From Bugulina stolonifera (lineage: Eukaryota > Bryozoa > Gymnolaemata > Cheilostomatida > Bugulidae), in NCBI GenBank assembly GCA_935421135.1, contig OW285188.1, forward strand, positions 1,261,001 to 1,325,000: a stretch of DNA of 64,000 nucleotides. The letters are read 5' to 3'. Position numbers and translations under genes: made by a program. This document shows positions 1-10,215 of the stretch, one piece after another. Positions within the stretch are counted from its first letter, which is position 1; every line of letters starts with the position of its first letter. Under the pieces are notes generated by a model. It saw only the letters and a program-made list of their open reading frames with translations. It was not told where the DNA came from and searched no databases.

Positions 1-116
1 AAGACACTCACCTCAGTGCTCCAATATGTCTACATAATATATTTATATTGCTATTAATGTTAATATTATAGTTATGTGTGTTTATGAAGAACTGAACCAG
101 CACTGAAGAAATCAAC

Positions 117-1755
117 TAGGCCTGCACGGTGTTTCGGTTTCAAACGATGTAAACGGTGTGTGAACCCTCGGTGTTACACAACGGCAAATTTTTTATGCAC
201 CGAATCGCACCGGCACCGTGCCCAAACGATATATCGATGGTTCGGTGTAGTTCGATGTTATCGAACCGGACCGCTATGCCAGTAGTCATTCAATATTCAT
301 GCGGTGTAATATCACGTCGTGTTCTTGTTTACCTCACTTCAAACTAGGTTGCATACCTTCGCTAATCCGTTTCAACATTAACTGCCATCGTGGCTGGGAT
401 TGATTATCAATGTTGTGGAGGTAATAATTATTATTAAATTATACTAAATTGATTCATAATTACGTAACTTAGCAGATTCTGGTATATTATATTCTATCGT
501 TTGCATATGATTGCTTTGTTCATGAATAGTGTGCTGAAATAGAACAGTAGTATACGATCGAATATAATGGATTGTATTATTTTATAAATAATATAAATAT
601 AAAAAAATAATTAAATTTAAACATACCATTGGATTAATTATTTCTATTATAATTAATCTACTACTAATGTTTAAGTTTGGTTATATTCGCTTGTAACTAA
701 GAATAGCTACAATGCTTATAATAGTTAATCATTATTAATTATGGCTTTTTAATTTAAAATCGTTGTGTAGTTATGCTTTTGGTAAGCACCAGCTCTTTAT
801 TTATTTAAAATAAGCTAATACTAATGTTCAATCAATATTTTGTAGGTAGAATACATCGGACTGAGCCATCGTAATATCCCATCTGAAGACAAATCTGCTA
901 GATTCAATCGGTGGACACACTGAATTATACCAAGGAGGATTAATCATTATACCAAATCAGCAATCTATCAAGAAAGCTTGCAAGAAAGATTCCCTACATT
1001 ATCATTACATCATATGCAACTATGCTAGCGTTTCTTCTTTCTCTTGTGATATGAAGTTAGCCCATGTCATTTTAAATTTGTTATCTTTTTGTGTCAGTGG
1101 TACAATTGTGGTGGAAACAATGTTTGCTGTTTTTCTTCTGTAATTTGGTCACAATCAGTAATAAATCTAATAAATTATATGTAGTCGGTTGGGTGTGTGT
1201 CCAGCCTCATGTTTTTATATTTAATATATTTATTAAAATTACATAAAATAGGTGAAGTAAGACCCAATGCAACTTAAGACTCACTAGACTACATGGGCAA
1301 ATACAAAATCTTGGGAGTAGGAGTAAGCACTGATTACTTTCATTAGCCCAATAGCCACTTAAATAAAATAATATACATATACTATGTTTTAATGAAGCCC
1401 TGTCTGCCTGCCATATCTGAAAATAAAATAAACAATGATTGGCATGAACTCATGTAGCAAGAAAGTGTTGAGGATTTTTGTTCCTTTGTATTGAACGGTC
1501 ATGATGGGACAACTCTATTAGGCGAACTAGCTCCTGGACCAGTTCGATCCGGTATATCGAACCAAAGTTGACACCGTCTAACACCACTTGAGACCAGGAT
1601 CAAGGGGTCCGGTGCGGTTCGGTATATCGATCCAAATTTTCCATCGGTTGACACCGAATGAGACTAGGCACAAGAGAACCGGTGTCAACCGGTGTTTGAT
1701 TACCACCACCCCAAAAACCGAATATCAGTGGGGAGGCAACACCGGTGCAGGCCTA
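117..1755. mobile_element. hAT-like non-autonomous DNA transposon
   Basis: The termini are inverted copies: TAGGCCTGCACGGTG at the left and the complement of TAGGCCTGCACCGGTG at the right. The element is flanked on both sides by the identical 8-bp duplication AAATCAAC (109-116 and 1756-1763). An 8-bp duplication with short inverted ends is the hAT signature (established knowledge). The subterminal parts share CCGGTGT- and GGTATATCGA-type motifs in inverted orientation, while the middle is AT-rich. No open frame long enough for a transposase is present, so it would need an enzyme supplied in trans. The open frame over 1588-1947 crosses the right terminus and is not a gene. Confidence 0.85.
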
Positions 1756-1763
1756 AAATCAAC

Positions 1764-1980
1764 CCACTGGAACCCACAAAATCCCCACGCAAGCCAAGCA
1801 ACCAGTCCAGCCGCTGCAGCAAGCTCAACAGCCGCTGCTTCAGACAATGATGAACGCTTTTTCCATCATTGTCTTAGGCACACAAGCCCTATCCAGCACA
1901 GCAGTGGTCACACCAATCACCTCAAGTCCCAGCGGCAGCTACAATGAGTGGTCTGGCATTCACTCCCCGCAATGATGTAA
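1764..1980 (+). other. Gln/Ala-rich stretch, possibly a broken coding exon
   Basis: Immediately right of the hAT-like element there are about 200 bp of unusually GC-rich sequence for this region. All three forward frames stay open over much of it. One frame reads as a Gln-rich then Ser/Thr-rich segment ending in a TGA near 1975, the composition of a transcription-factor tail; another reads as Ala/Ser-rich. I see no clear splice acceptor and cannot choose a frame. It may be an exon into which the transposon inserted, or simple low-complexity DNA. Confidence 0.2.
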
Positions 1981-2813
1981 TTCACTAGTTTTAACAGAGC
2001 TGAGTACCATGATGACATCATGTATCCCAGCTGGTATTGTGCTAGCTGGTTCAGCTGCTACTAGGCTTTCTAATGGTCTATTCAACCCATAACGTCAAAA
2101 TTTCAGTACAGTCCACCTTTGAGGGTGCATACAAACTGTTTCATAAAGAGGGCAAAAGAGAAAAAAAAAATCATTTACCAAAATCATAGTACATGTTAAT
2201 TGGTAAAGATTTTCAGCTTTTCTGTAGTTTTTTATTGCAGGCTGCCAGTGCATGTACCATATTACCAGGAATTAAAAGTACTGCAAGAAACCCCTAATTG
2301 TTCACAATGGCCATTTTAATTGTGTGGTCGAAAATACTAACTATATGTAAATACAGCACACTATGGCACCTAAATATCCAGGTACTTGCATTGTACAAGT
2401 ATATGTATAGGCCTATTGGTTCGTCTCAACCTACAGTATTTTGGAGTTGTATCCAGCGACTTGGAGGACCGTTGTATATGCTCCAGTTCTTTTGTGCTAT
2501 GTAAGATCTGTACACTACCATTGCCTTGGAGTTGCCATACTTTAATAACAATTATTTGCAACACTGTTTGTACATGTAGGTATTTTGTCTGTTTTGTTTC
2601 GAGGGTCAATATCATTAGTAAAAGAATAAAAGAATGTACTGGTACATATGATTATAATGAGATAGATGTCTTTTTATATAATATTATGCATGTGTAGCGT
2701 CACCCCCAGCCCAATTGCTCTAAGGCTACATATAATATTATTAATGTAAGACTGCTTCTGCTCTAGTCTACAGTGTAAATGCTATCAATAGAGGTATACT
2801 CACTCACTTGTAG
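1981..2813. other. Non-coding stretch upstream of the zinc-finger exons
   Basis: AT-rich with overlapping short frames on both strands that match nothing I know. No counterpart of the Cys-rich exon found in the paralogous minus-strand gene (24396-24525) is visible here. I see no mobile-element ends. Confidence 0.5.
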
Positions 2814-3015
2814 AAGGATTATGCTTCTGCCACAGTGACTAATCATATACAAGTGGTACATAAAGGAAAAGAAAGTCAGTTCAAGTGTAAAGTGTGCTCC
2901 AAGTCATTTGTTGGCCGGAGGCACCTGGCTAGGCATGAAGACATTCATAACAGTGAAAGGAGGACCATGTGTGAGATTTGTGGGAGGAAATTTACTCAAA
3001 TCAGCAATTACCAGG
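2814..3015 (+). CDS. C2H2 zinc-finger exon (partial duplicated gene)
   Basis: This exon encodes the His half of one zinc finger (HIQVVH), a complete C2H2 finger (CKVCSKSF...H-x3-H) and the Cys half of a third (CEICGRKF). It starts after the acceptor ACTTGTAG at 2813 in phase 0 and ends at the donor GTATGTGC at 3016 in phase 1. Its length, 202 nt, equals exactly that of the paralogous minus-strand exon 21849-22050, and the frames align residue for residue from the first Lys. The next exon, 4048-4352, joins in phase. No upstream exon was found, so this is either a 3' fragment from a partial duplication or a gene with highly diverged 5' exons. Confidence 0.75.
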
Positions 3016-3531
3016 GTATGTGCATTGCAATATTGTCTATTAAATTTATTATAACACAAAATAGATACCTACTCAAATAACTCGACAAACACCCTCTTGG
3101 CATGAGCTTAGCTTATGTAGCCAGATCATTGAACCTACCAGTATAAACCAATCAGCAAGTAACTTTAGTGTACTTACTGAGTGGTTTCAACTAGCAGGGC
3201 TGCTACCCAGGATATCGCTAATAAGTATTATCGTAATTATCCTATCAGTTTAATGTTACAACATAATACATACATGTACATGTACTTTTGTATGTACCTA
3301 TAACCCATGTATCATATATAGTACAGTTGGTTTGGTCAGTTGGTACATTCTTAGCAATAACTGGATAGTCTTTATTATACTATTCATATTCAGAAGACAG
3401 ATCTGCAGCGTTTGCTATAGATTGTGTGTGAAGAATCATTCATCCTTTTCGGTAAATTAGGTTGGGCAGACAGAGCCAAGTGTGCTTCCTCATGAAATCA
3501 ATCGAACCACCATAACATGCTTTTACTACTG

Positions 3532-3765
3532 CATACTCAATATCTGGAATGCTTATAGCATACTCAATATCTAGTGTGCTTATAGCACTGCATACTCAAT
3601 ATCTAGTGTGCTTATAACACTACATACTCAATAACTGGTGTGCTTATAGCACTGCGTGCCCAATATCTATTGTGCTTATAACACTGCATACTCAATAATT
3701 GGTGTGCTTATAGCACTGCATAGTCAATAACGAGTGTGCTTATAGCACTGCATACTCAATATCTC
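3532..3765. repeat. 32-bp minisatellite, about 7 copies
   Basis: Tandem copies of a roughly 32-bp unit beginning CATACTCAATATCT and ending TATAGCACTG. It lies in the intron between the two zinc-finger exons. Confidence 0.9.
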
Positions 3766-4047
3766 TGTCATCCTGGAAACACCTGTGTCAGCTAGGCTCA
3801 ATTTGCTCATAGTTCAGCATCTCGACCTACCCAAAATATCACAACCTATTTAGCCAATCACATGTCCAATATAAGAATCTAAAGTATTAGTATTCAGAAT
3901 TCCTTTGGGGTGTAATCTAGCAAAGTACCAACATTTACAGATTGTACATTGTACATGTGCCATTTACTTTCTCCACTTGTCATGCATTTACTTATGCTTA
4001 CATGTCTGGTTATTATTTTTACTAACCTCACCACTTTATGGTTACAG

Positions 4048-4352
4048 CACACATGAGACAGCATACAGGAGAAAAACCATTCCAATGTGAACATTGTGGT
4101 CAGAGTTTTACGCACAACGTCAGCTTGAGGAAGCATTTCTGTGAAACTTTGGGGAGGAGAATTGAACCATTGGACCAGAAGATTCCAAACGTTGGACGTC
4201 CACCGGCTAACCTTGCTAACAAAGATATGACCTCTTCGGAAGAGGATACAGATGAAAAGTTTGTTGAGCAAACTAAGAGCCACGTTACTAGGTCAAGACC
4301 TACTAGGCCGACAACTGCAAGTACTACACAAACGAAACTGGTATCCAGCTGA
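4048..4352 (+). CDS. C2H2 zinc-finger terminal exon (partial duplicated gene)
   Basis: The acceptor is TTACAG at 4047. The exon supplies the His half of the finger begun at 3015, a TGEKPF linker, and a last finger, CEHCGQSF...H. In that finger the second zinc-binding His is not at the usual spacing: the residues after the first His are FCETLG, so it may use Cys or be degenerate. A basic and then Ser/Thr-rich tail follows, with the stop at 4350-4352. The first part is nearly identical to the minus-strand exon 16863-17164, up to the KIPNVGR motif, after which the two C-terminal tails are unrelated. Predicted role: DNA binding in the nucleus; the target is unknown. Confidence 0.75.
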
Positions 4353-4696
4353 TATGGACAATTGCACCAATTTCTCAGCACAACTGGGCTAGTTTGGCAA
4401 TATTATTGTTGGATAATGATGGTTGTGTGGAATAACAATTTAGCCTTCTGTTGACAATAGAACACCATGTTGTCCAGTTGTAGTCATTCACACGTAGGCC
4501 TACATATAAAATGTACATGATTGTATGTAGGCCTACAGCATAACTATTACATGCATTCATGTTGCTTTTAGCTAGCTGATGGTAGTACTACATATACATT
4601 GTACATGTATTCACTTGTATATAATATACTACTTCTATATCCTTTGCAGATGCTACTATGGATAGCATGTTATAATATTTTATATAGCATATCCAT

Positions 4697-4760
4697 GTAC
4701 AGTGGAACTGGCAAGGGACCACCATAATTGGTTTGAATTATGACTTGTGTTCCCTTCATC
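4697..4760. repeat. pogo/Tigger-like terminal-repeat remnant
   Basis: TACAGTGGAACTGGCAAGG followed by ACCATAATTGGTTTGAATTA resembles the left end of the element at 15648. No matching right end was seen nearby. Confidence 0.35.
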
Positions 4761-5355
4761 TTGTATAACGACTTGGAGGCCTACTTCACAAATAATACTA
4801 TGTAATTATGTACATTGCAATAGGGCATGAATGTGCATGTATGCATTAATTTTCATTGTTTCACTAGTAATAAAGGTGGTAGACTTAAAAACTGTAATTT
4901 ATTTAATGTAAATACATTGGCAGCTAAGGCTAGCTAGGATCATGGCTCCAACCCCCAAATACATGGTACATTGGTACTGCTGATAATTTCTAAATAATAT
5001 GGTCAACTCCTATTGTGTTCAACCTGAGATATCATAAGCACATTAACTAGGTAGAACACTCTGTAGCACAGTTCATTCAGCAACCTCTGCTCAGCGTGGT
5101 GCTAACAGCTGTTAGCTGATGCATAGTATCTATACTACATTTCAATAGAGTGCTAGCATATCAGCCCCATTGGACAAATCCTCCTATGTTGCTGCAATTA
5201 TCCTGGCAAGTTTAATCCCTCTATACCACAATTCGAAATACTTATCAGCAGAGATGTGTGCAAGTTTTATTTTAGAAACTCCAAGGCCAACTCTTAGATG
5301 TGAGTAGTATAGTCAGCGCACATCTCCACAGACATGCACTTGTTGACCCCTGTTT
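4761..5355. other. Non-coding DNA between zinc-finger copy and Polinton
   Basis: AT-rich with no recognisable gene, repeat or element end. Confidence 0.5.
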
Positions 5356-5359
5356 TCAG

Positions 5360-5400
5360 CCAATCACAAGCCAGTGTTTCCGATTTCAACCAATCACAAG
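5360..5400 (+). promoter_or_regulatory. Two CCAATCACAAG boxes
   Basis: The same 11-mer occurs at 5360 and 5390, 30 bp apart. A CCAAT core is a common eukaryotic promoter element. It lies about 450 bp upstream of the TATA box at 5843, so a role in Polinton transcription is only a possibility. Confidence 0.25.
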
Positions 5401-5439
5401 AGAGCACCAAAATTTTGCACACGACCTTGCCAAGGTCAC

Positions 5440-5803
5440 CCCAAAATCCCCCCCCTTCTGATTAGTCGAAAAAACATTTGCACGCTTGGAAACCCCAAAC
5501 TCCGCACCACGCCCCCCTCCCATCACCATGGCAACCCATCCCCTGACCTCTCAATAACCTCACCTCTCACCCTCCACTCTTTTCCTCTCCACCCAACCCA
5601 CTCACCACCCTCCACACCGCCTCCGCCACCAAACCCCACCACCACCCCTTCTCCGCCTTCCCCGCACCACCCCTCCCTCATCGCGCTACCCACCACCGTC
5701 GCCGCCGCTCTCAAACCCGTAACCATTCCACCGTCCGCTCTCGTCTACCCTCCTCCGCCACCCCCTCGCCCCGCTCCACCCCCTTCCCACTCCGATCGAT
5801 TCA
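5440..5803. repeat. C-rich, G-poor strand-asymmetric tract
   Basis: About 360 bp in which the top strand is mostly C with A and T and very few G, rich in CCACC, CCTCC and CCGCC. The open frames through it are Pro-rich on one strand and Gly-rich on the other, as expected from composition alone. It borders the left end of the Polinton element and could be part of its terminal region. The G-rich complement could form quadruplex or triplex structure (inference). Confidence 0.7.
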
Positions 5804-5852
5804 CACGTGAATGCGACTCCTGTGCCCCCACCGGCGAAGGACTATAAAAGAG
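5804..5852 (+). repeat. Candidate left terminal inverted repeat of the Polinton
   Basis: It contains CACGTGAATGCGAC and CACCGGCGAAGG, both found in inverted form near 14872-14973. In the right copy the two blocks are separated by extra GC-rich sequence, so the repeat is imperfect. Confidence 0.5.
5843..5850 (+). promoter_or_regulatory. TATA box upstream of first Polinton ORF
   Basis: TATAAAAG lies 54 bp before the ATG at 5904, which fits a start of transcription near 5870-5875. Confidence 0.5.
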
Positions 5853-5903
5853 AAGTTTGTCTAACGATAGTATTATTACAAAGAAGGCTTAGTCATAGCG
5901 AAC

Positions 5904-6935
5904 ATGTCTTTTGTCACCGATCGAGCAGTGGGGAGATACATCCTTTTAAAGGAAGTCCTCCCGAAGTCTGGATGGTATTATATGGTCAAAAACAATATTG
6001 AAGAAATAAATAGTCCATGGACGCGGTATTGGGTTGACAGACTTGCTCATAATTCCTTAGTGGTAGAGCTTGCAACCTATTTTAAAGCAGTCTCACTCCC
6101 CATGAATATCCCTTTTAAAATAGGAGGGGAAAAGTTGAGGAAAATGGCACTTTATTATGAAGACTTAACAGGAGCTAGATCAAGATTTCCGTCTATGGTA
6201 GAAACAAAAAACGCATCTGTTTCTTCTCCCTTACTTCTTCTCAACAATGCGGAGTTGTCAACCTGGTGTAAACTGGAGGTTGAGAAGATCATTGAAGATG
6301 GAAACTGGGATGAAACTGGAGTGGGAACGGAGGCTACTTTTAGCACTCACTTATTACTATATCTAGATAATGAACCTGGTGGGGAAGGGTCAAAGAATGA
6401 ACTCTATCATAGAGTATTGAACATATTAAAGTATGGAGTAAGAAGATGTCGCTTTGAGGATGGAAAGGAAAAATCGCGAGCAAGGAGGAGTTTCAATGAA
6501 GAAAGTATCCCTGGCTTAATTCTTAGTCGAGGTAATAGGGTATATGCAGGACAATTGTTTGGAGAACTAGATTCATCTAAAAGCGGGTTAGAGGTGATAA
6601 GAAGGCCTTCATCAGGGGAAGCTAAGATAGAGGTGAGAGAGGCTTCTACAGGGGAGATTAACCAGGTTATGTGAGAAGAGCAAGCTCATGTAGAAACTAG
6701 CGAGGTTTTAGAGAGAGAGAGAGAGTTAGAAGAGGAAAGAATAGAAAAAGAGAGGTTAATGATGGAAATCAAGCGTTTGCAAAAAGAAGAAGAAAAAGAA
6801 GAAGGAGATAGTCTCTTGTTTAACAATCGCATCATTCTCCATTTAGCTAATAAACTAGATGATGATGCAAAAGCAGAAGGGGAAGATACTAAACTTCCAC
6901 AGTGGGTTCCAACAGGAGAAAGTAATGATGGATAA
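5904..6935 (+). pseudogene. Polinton-associated ORF of unknown function, interrupted by TGA, coiled-coil tail
   Basis: The ATG at 5904 opens a 256-codon frame closed by TGA at 6672-6674. The same frame then continues without a break for about 86 codons to a TAA at 6933-6935. The continuation is strongly charged, rich in Glu, Arg and Lys with regular Leu/Ile spacing, and so predicts a coiled coil (roughly residues 258-300). The first part is a soluble-looking mixed alpha/beta sequence with no motif I recognise. The most economical view is a single protein of about 340 residues with a premature stop; stop readthrough or two separate proteins are alternatives. The next ORF overlaps its end by 11 nt, as in compact viral genomes. 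It could be a structural or DNA-handling protein, but nothing in the sequence decides this. Confidence 0.55.
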
Positions 6936-7227
6936 AAGTGTATGTATTCCAGTTGTTCTCTCAGACAAAGGCAAGATGTCAAAGCAAGAGGTGGTATATA
7001 GAAATGAGAATCATGAGGATGTAGCTGATGATCTCTTAGATGAAGTAGTAGATATCTCTGTTGGAGAGGGAAGGGAGCAAATAGGAGAGAGAAGTAATAA
7101 AAGAAAGAAGTTCACATTCTACATAATCATAATACTATTTATACTTTCTTGCTCATCTTTATCCCCATCAGGTTACTCATATCTGAGTGATAGAGAACCA
7201 CCCCATGACATAGACAAAGGAGTGTAA
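6925..7227 (+). CDS. Small membrane protein, Polinton-associated, unknown function
   Basis: I chose the in-frame ATG at 6925, whose ATGATGGATAAA overlaps the TAA ending the preceding frame; an upstream in-frame ATG at 6859 would overlap more. The 100-residue product has an acidic N-terminal half (VADDLLDEVVDI), a basic RSNKRKK stretch and one hydrophobic segment, FTFYIIIILFILSC. A short polar C-terminus follows. The basic side suggests a single-pass membrane protein with a cytoplasmic N-terminus. Small membrane proteins occur in several Polinton and adenovirus-like genomes, but I cannot assign this one to a family. Confidence 0.5.
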   Translation: MMDKSVCIPVVLSDKGKMSKQEVVYRNENHEDVADDLLDEVVDISVGEGREQIGERSNKRKKFTFYIIIILFILSCSSLSPSGYSYLSDREPPHDIDKGV

Positions 7228-8238
7228 AGGAAATTTTGCCCGTTGTACCCGGATGTCGAAAGAGTGTGCACTTAACCATCGTCCAACAGGTTATCAAAAC
7301 CTCCTTAAGGTCCTATGTATAAACAAACTTCTAGACTTTGAATAATTACCAGCAATCGAGTTCATAGCATCGGTTTGACTTAAATGTTTCCCCATAACTG
7401 CTATACCGAACTAACATAATGTGCTTTTAACTTGAATATTACTTAACCCAGACTATATGTTACGTTCAAACATTTACAAAACTACTCAGAATTACATCAA
7501 ATATTAATAGAATTTATTCATCAAATTACTACTGTAATATAACTATAAACTATATAATAAAAGTAAATACCAGAGAATAAAACCATGGTGTTAGATAAAG
7601 CAGTGCCTATGCTATTGAGTACAAAGAATAAACTTGCCTGTATGCCTGTGTTGCTCTGCTGACTGAATGCTGAATACACAAAATTCAGCCCCTTTTATAC
7701 AAGGCGGCTGCATACCAGCAGGCAAAAAATATAAATGATGAAATAGAAAAATTGGCAGCGCAGAAATTGCTGAATAATCGAGGCCCACATAAAAATGTTT
7801 CGCTGCATAAATTATAGGCAAAAATAGTGTTTGAACAGCAATAAATCAAAGATGCCCATTGTGTAGAAATGTTGGCACGTAGTGAGTGGTCAGCGATGTT
7901 GGTCAACCGAGCATATGTGGGGCTTTGTTTGAACTTATGACCACCAAAATGGTCATAAGCAACCCACATCAAATTCCTAACAAGCCAAAATGAAATTGCA
8001 AAAAGACAGGACAAAGCCTCATCAATCAATAACTACTGTCATATGAAAAATAGAAGAAAAATAGCATAAAGGCAAGATACTGGTAAATAACTAGAGTTAG
8101 GAGTTCAGCATTAGAAATACAGTATAACATTATATAACTTGAATGCATAGCACATCAGCGATATCATCACAGGAGTACTTAAGCAAGGACACTTTTTAGA
8201 AACAAACACAACTCTATTAGCATCTCAACTGAATCAGC
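7228..8238. other. Non-coding gap inside the Polinton
   Basis: About 1 kb between the membrane ORF and the ATPase with no plus-strand gene. Frames on the minus strand (7612-8029) are short and look accidental. The composition is AT-rich compared with the flanking genes, so an old insertion or a decayed gene (for instance the missing polymerase) is possible, but no element ends or domain traces were seen. Confidence 0.45.
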
Positions 8239-8888
8239 ATGCATCCGCATCAAGAAATCGATCTTCGCTTGCAGAGTCCCTTCACAGCCCTAGTTTGTGG
8301 TCCAACAGGGAGTGGAAAAACGGAACTACTGTTTAGCCTTATTAAGAGAGCTAATGAAATTGCTTCACCCACTTCTGTTGAAATCATATACTGCTATGGA
8401 GTTTGGCAACACCGCTTCGAGGATTACAAGGATAAAGTACGGTTTCGTTCAGGCCTCATAGATGTAGAGATAGATATAGAGCGTGATGGGAAGAATCGCT
8501 GGCTCATCATTGATGACTTGATGGGGGAAGTTGGGGGGAAAGAGATTTCTAATGCAATCTTTGCAAAGTTCAGTCACCACCTGAATATAAGCGCCTTCTT
8601 CTTACTACAGAATCTTTTTTCCCAAAGACAATAGAACAGTATCAATAAACTCACAGTACTTTTTCTTGTTCAAGAATCCCAGAGATGGAATGTCTGTTAC
8701 CAATCTTGCAAAGCAGGATTTTCCTCAGAGTACAAGGGCTGTCCAAAAAGCTTTTAGCGATGCCACACTCCTTTCTATTCATGAATCTTCGCCAGGAAAC
8801 CCCAGAGTAGGCTAGACTGATTGGTAATTTTGCTTCTGAGCACTCTCCCATGTCTGTATGTACCCCGAACACCCTGGGATATAAGTAG
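8239..8888 (+). pseudogene. FtsK/HerA-type genome-packaging ATPase (Polinton ATP), frameshifted
   Basis: In the living family this ATPase pumps DNA into the capsid. Visible motifs are Walker A GPTGSGKTELL (about residues 20-30), Walker B WLIIDDLMGE and the sensor-like FFLLQNLF. The first frame ends at TAG 8632-8634, directly after a run of six T at 8615-8620. Read with one base fewer, the family-typical continuation follows in another frame (FFLFKNPRDG, LAKQDFPQSTR). A further shift near 8775 leads to LRQETPE, a TAG at 8808-8810, ARLIGNFASEH and a final stop at 8886-8888. All of these segments match the C-terminal half of Polinton ATPases, so the gene is complete in content but broken by two frameshifts and one stop. 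The first break sits in a homopolymer and could be a sequencing error; the others are harder to explain that way. Confidence 0.85.
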
Positions 8889-8951
8889 CATTCACATCTC
8901 CATATCTCTACATAAGCTGCCTTGGAGTCAAAGAGAGCACACCCATCAAGC

Positions 8952-9311
8952 ATGAGATACATTGATTCGCCCAAGTTTTCTCCAAGGTTAAGGAGGAATG
9001 GCTTGAGCATATATGCACTGACAAGAGCGTCTGCAGCCATCAGAGATTCAACTATTGCTGAGGCTAACAAAGACCTTATACTTGCTCTTGTTGAGTGTGC
9101 TAGAAATGTATTATTAGGCAATGTTCATCTGACTACCGCTCAGTTGAACTCTCTACGTCGACATAGAAGGGCATTGAGGATCTCACCAACTACTAGTGTG
9201 AGACAGAAAAAGTTGATCTTACAATGTGGTGGATTTTTAGGTCTTCTTTTAAAGCCATTGGCAAGTTTACTCGGAGGTGTGTTTGGTGGATTAGGTGGAG
9301 GTCGAAGGTGA
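8952..9311 (+). CDS. PX-like minor virion protein (Polinton PX)
   Basis: The first ATG after an in-frame stop is at 8952, giving 119 residues. The middle contains the PX hallmark pattern, ECARNVLLGNVHLT followed by RRHRRALR, a basic helix-turn. The C-terminus is CGGFLGLLLKPLASLLGG plus a Gly-rich end and GGRR. This hydrophobic Gly-rich tail is typical of Polinton PX and adenovirus pX/pVI-like proteins, which are thought to bind DNA or membranes inside the virion. The gene is intact, and its TGA is one base from the ATG of the next ORF at 9313, so the two look co-transcribed. Confidence 0.7.
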   Translation: MRYIDSPKFSPRLRRNGLSIYALTRASAAIRDSTIAEANKDLILALVECARNVLLGNVHLTTAQLNSLRRHRRALRISPTTSVRQKKLILQCGGFLGLLLKPLASLLGGVFGGLGGGRR

Positions 9312-9312
9312 A

Positions 9313-9744
9313 ATGAGTCTCAAGTTTTCTAAAAAGTATCTTCTTATGGACAAACATACATATGAATCAATGAATAGTAGAAACAGCAAAAAAGAAGAAG
9401 AGCATCTACCCTCACTCTCCGCAAATGGGGATCTACTCCTGGCAGAAAAAAGCAGAGAAGATGTAATATCTAACCTCAAAAACCCCAATACAGACATCTA
9501 CTCTCAGCTAGAGCAACATGCTCATAAAATGAATAGGTGTCTAAAAGAGTTGGAGAGATCACGCCAACCTCAGCGAGAGTTGTATAATACATTAGAGGGG
9601 ATTAACACTAGGTTTAATGAAATGCATACATGGAGACAAGGACAAGAAGAAGGACAAGAAGAAGCACAAGAGCGTGGACGGAGGAAAGAAAGAGATGATG
9701 AAAAGAGGCGAAGTGGCTCAAGGTCACCACTACCACATCCATAA
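9313..9744 (+). CDS. Polinton-associated ORF starting MSLKFSKKYLLMD, function unknown
   Basis: It starts 1 nt after PX. The N-terminus, MSLKFSKKYLLMDKHTYESM, has the form of a short conserved Polinton protein that follows PX (basic start, then YLLxD). The middle (SQLEQHAHKMNRCLKELERS) is amphipathic helix. The C-terminal part, from about residue 110, is Gln/Glu- and then Arg-rich low complexity. A second open frame, 9617-9892, overlaps this end in another frame. It closes with GRAMIEALSKLGLDKSFLQPL, which looks like the C-terminal helix expected for this family, so a frameshift in the repetitive GAA/AAG tract around 9640-9740 may have split one gene. Confidence 0.5.
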   Translation: MSLKFSKKYLLMDKHTYESMNSRNSKKEEEHLPSLSANGDLLLAEKSREDVISNLKNPNTDIYSQLEQHAHKMNRCLKELERSRQPQRELYNTLEGINTRFNEMHTWRQGQEEGQEEAQERGRRKERDDEKRRSGSRSPLPHP

Positions 9745-9892
9745 TATAGGAGAGAAACAACACCAGCGAGGTCAGAAGCTAGTGCACGTTGGAGTAGGAA
9801 GGGCGATGATAGAAGCCCTATCAAAACTAGGTCTAGACAAAAGCTTCCTACAACCCCTCTTGCAGGCAAAACTAAACAAGAAAGATAGGTGA
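9745..9892 (+). pseudogene. Possible frameshifted C-terminal part of the preceding ORF
   Basis: The frame open over 9617-9892 continues beyond the stop of the preceding ORF and ends in a predicted amphipathic helix (IEALSKLGLDKSFLQPLLQ). It has no good start of its own apart from internal Met codons. It is best read as the displaced tail of the 9313 ORF; it could also be chance. Confidence 0.35.
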
Positions 9893-10215
9893 TATAGATG
9901 AAGGCCTACGTGATATTTACTACTCTCCTCCTCAACCACCCTCTTTTGGTGGAAAGAGGAAGTTAGTTTTAGCTTCTCCTCCTGGTATAAATGAGAATGA
10001 TGTTCAGGAGTGGTTGAGAAGTCAAGACGCATACGCTCTTCATCGCCCGGTTAGAATGAAGTTTACAAGGAGAATAACGATTGTGACCGGGCTTGGTGAA
10101 CAGGTTCAGACAGATCTCGGTGATGTGCATGCACGCAAGGACTCAAACGATGGAGTAAAATTTTTGCTCACCTGCATAGATGCATTCTCACGGAAAGCAT
10201 GAGTCTTTCCTCTTC
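9876..10215 (+). pseudogene. Retroviral-type (rve) integrase fragment, Polinton INT
   Basis: The frame opens after TAA at 9873-9875. Recognisable Polinton-integrase features are VQEWLRSQDAYALHRPVR, then the start of the DDE core, VQTDLGDVHARKDSNDGVK followed by FLLTCIDAFSRKA. A TGA stands at 10200-10202 where the family has a Trp codon (the SKYAWVVPL-type motif), and VFPL follows in frame. After about 10213 the match stops: the remaining core, with the second Asp and the Glu, is missing, and the next gene's sequence begins. The fragment retains only the first catalytic Asp and cannot be active. An internal deletion joining integrase to the following gene is the simplest explanation. Confidence 0.75.

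Noticed and set aside
1588..1947. 119-codon frame
   Set aside because: Crosses the right terminus of the hAT-like element at 1755, so it is a chance fusion.
5374..5847. 157-codon Pro/Thr-rich frame
   Set aside because: Entirely explained by the C-rich low-complexity tract; no start context or domain.
7612..8029. Minus-strand frames of 69 and 114 codons inside the Polinton gap
   Set aside because: Opposite to all element genes, no motif, composition like non-coding AT-rich DNA.
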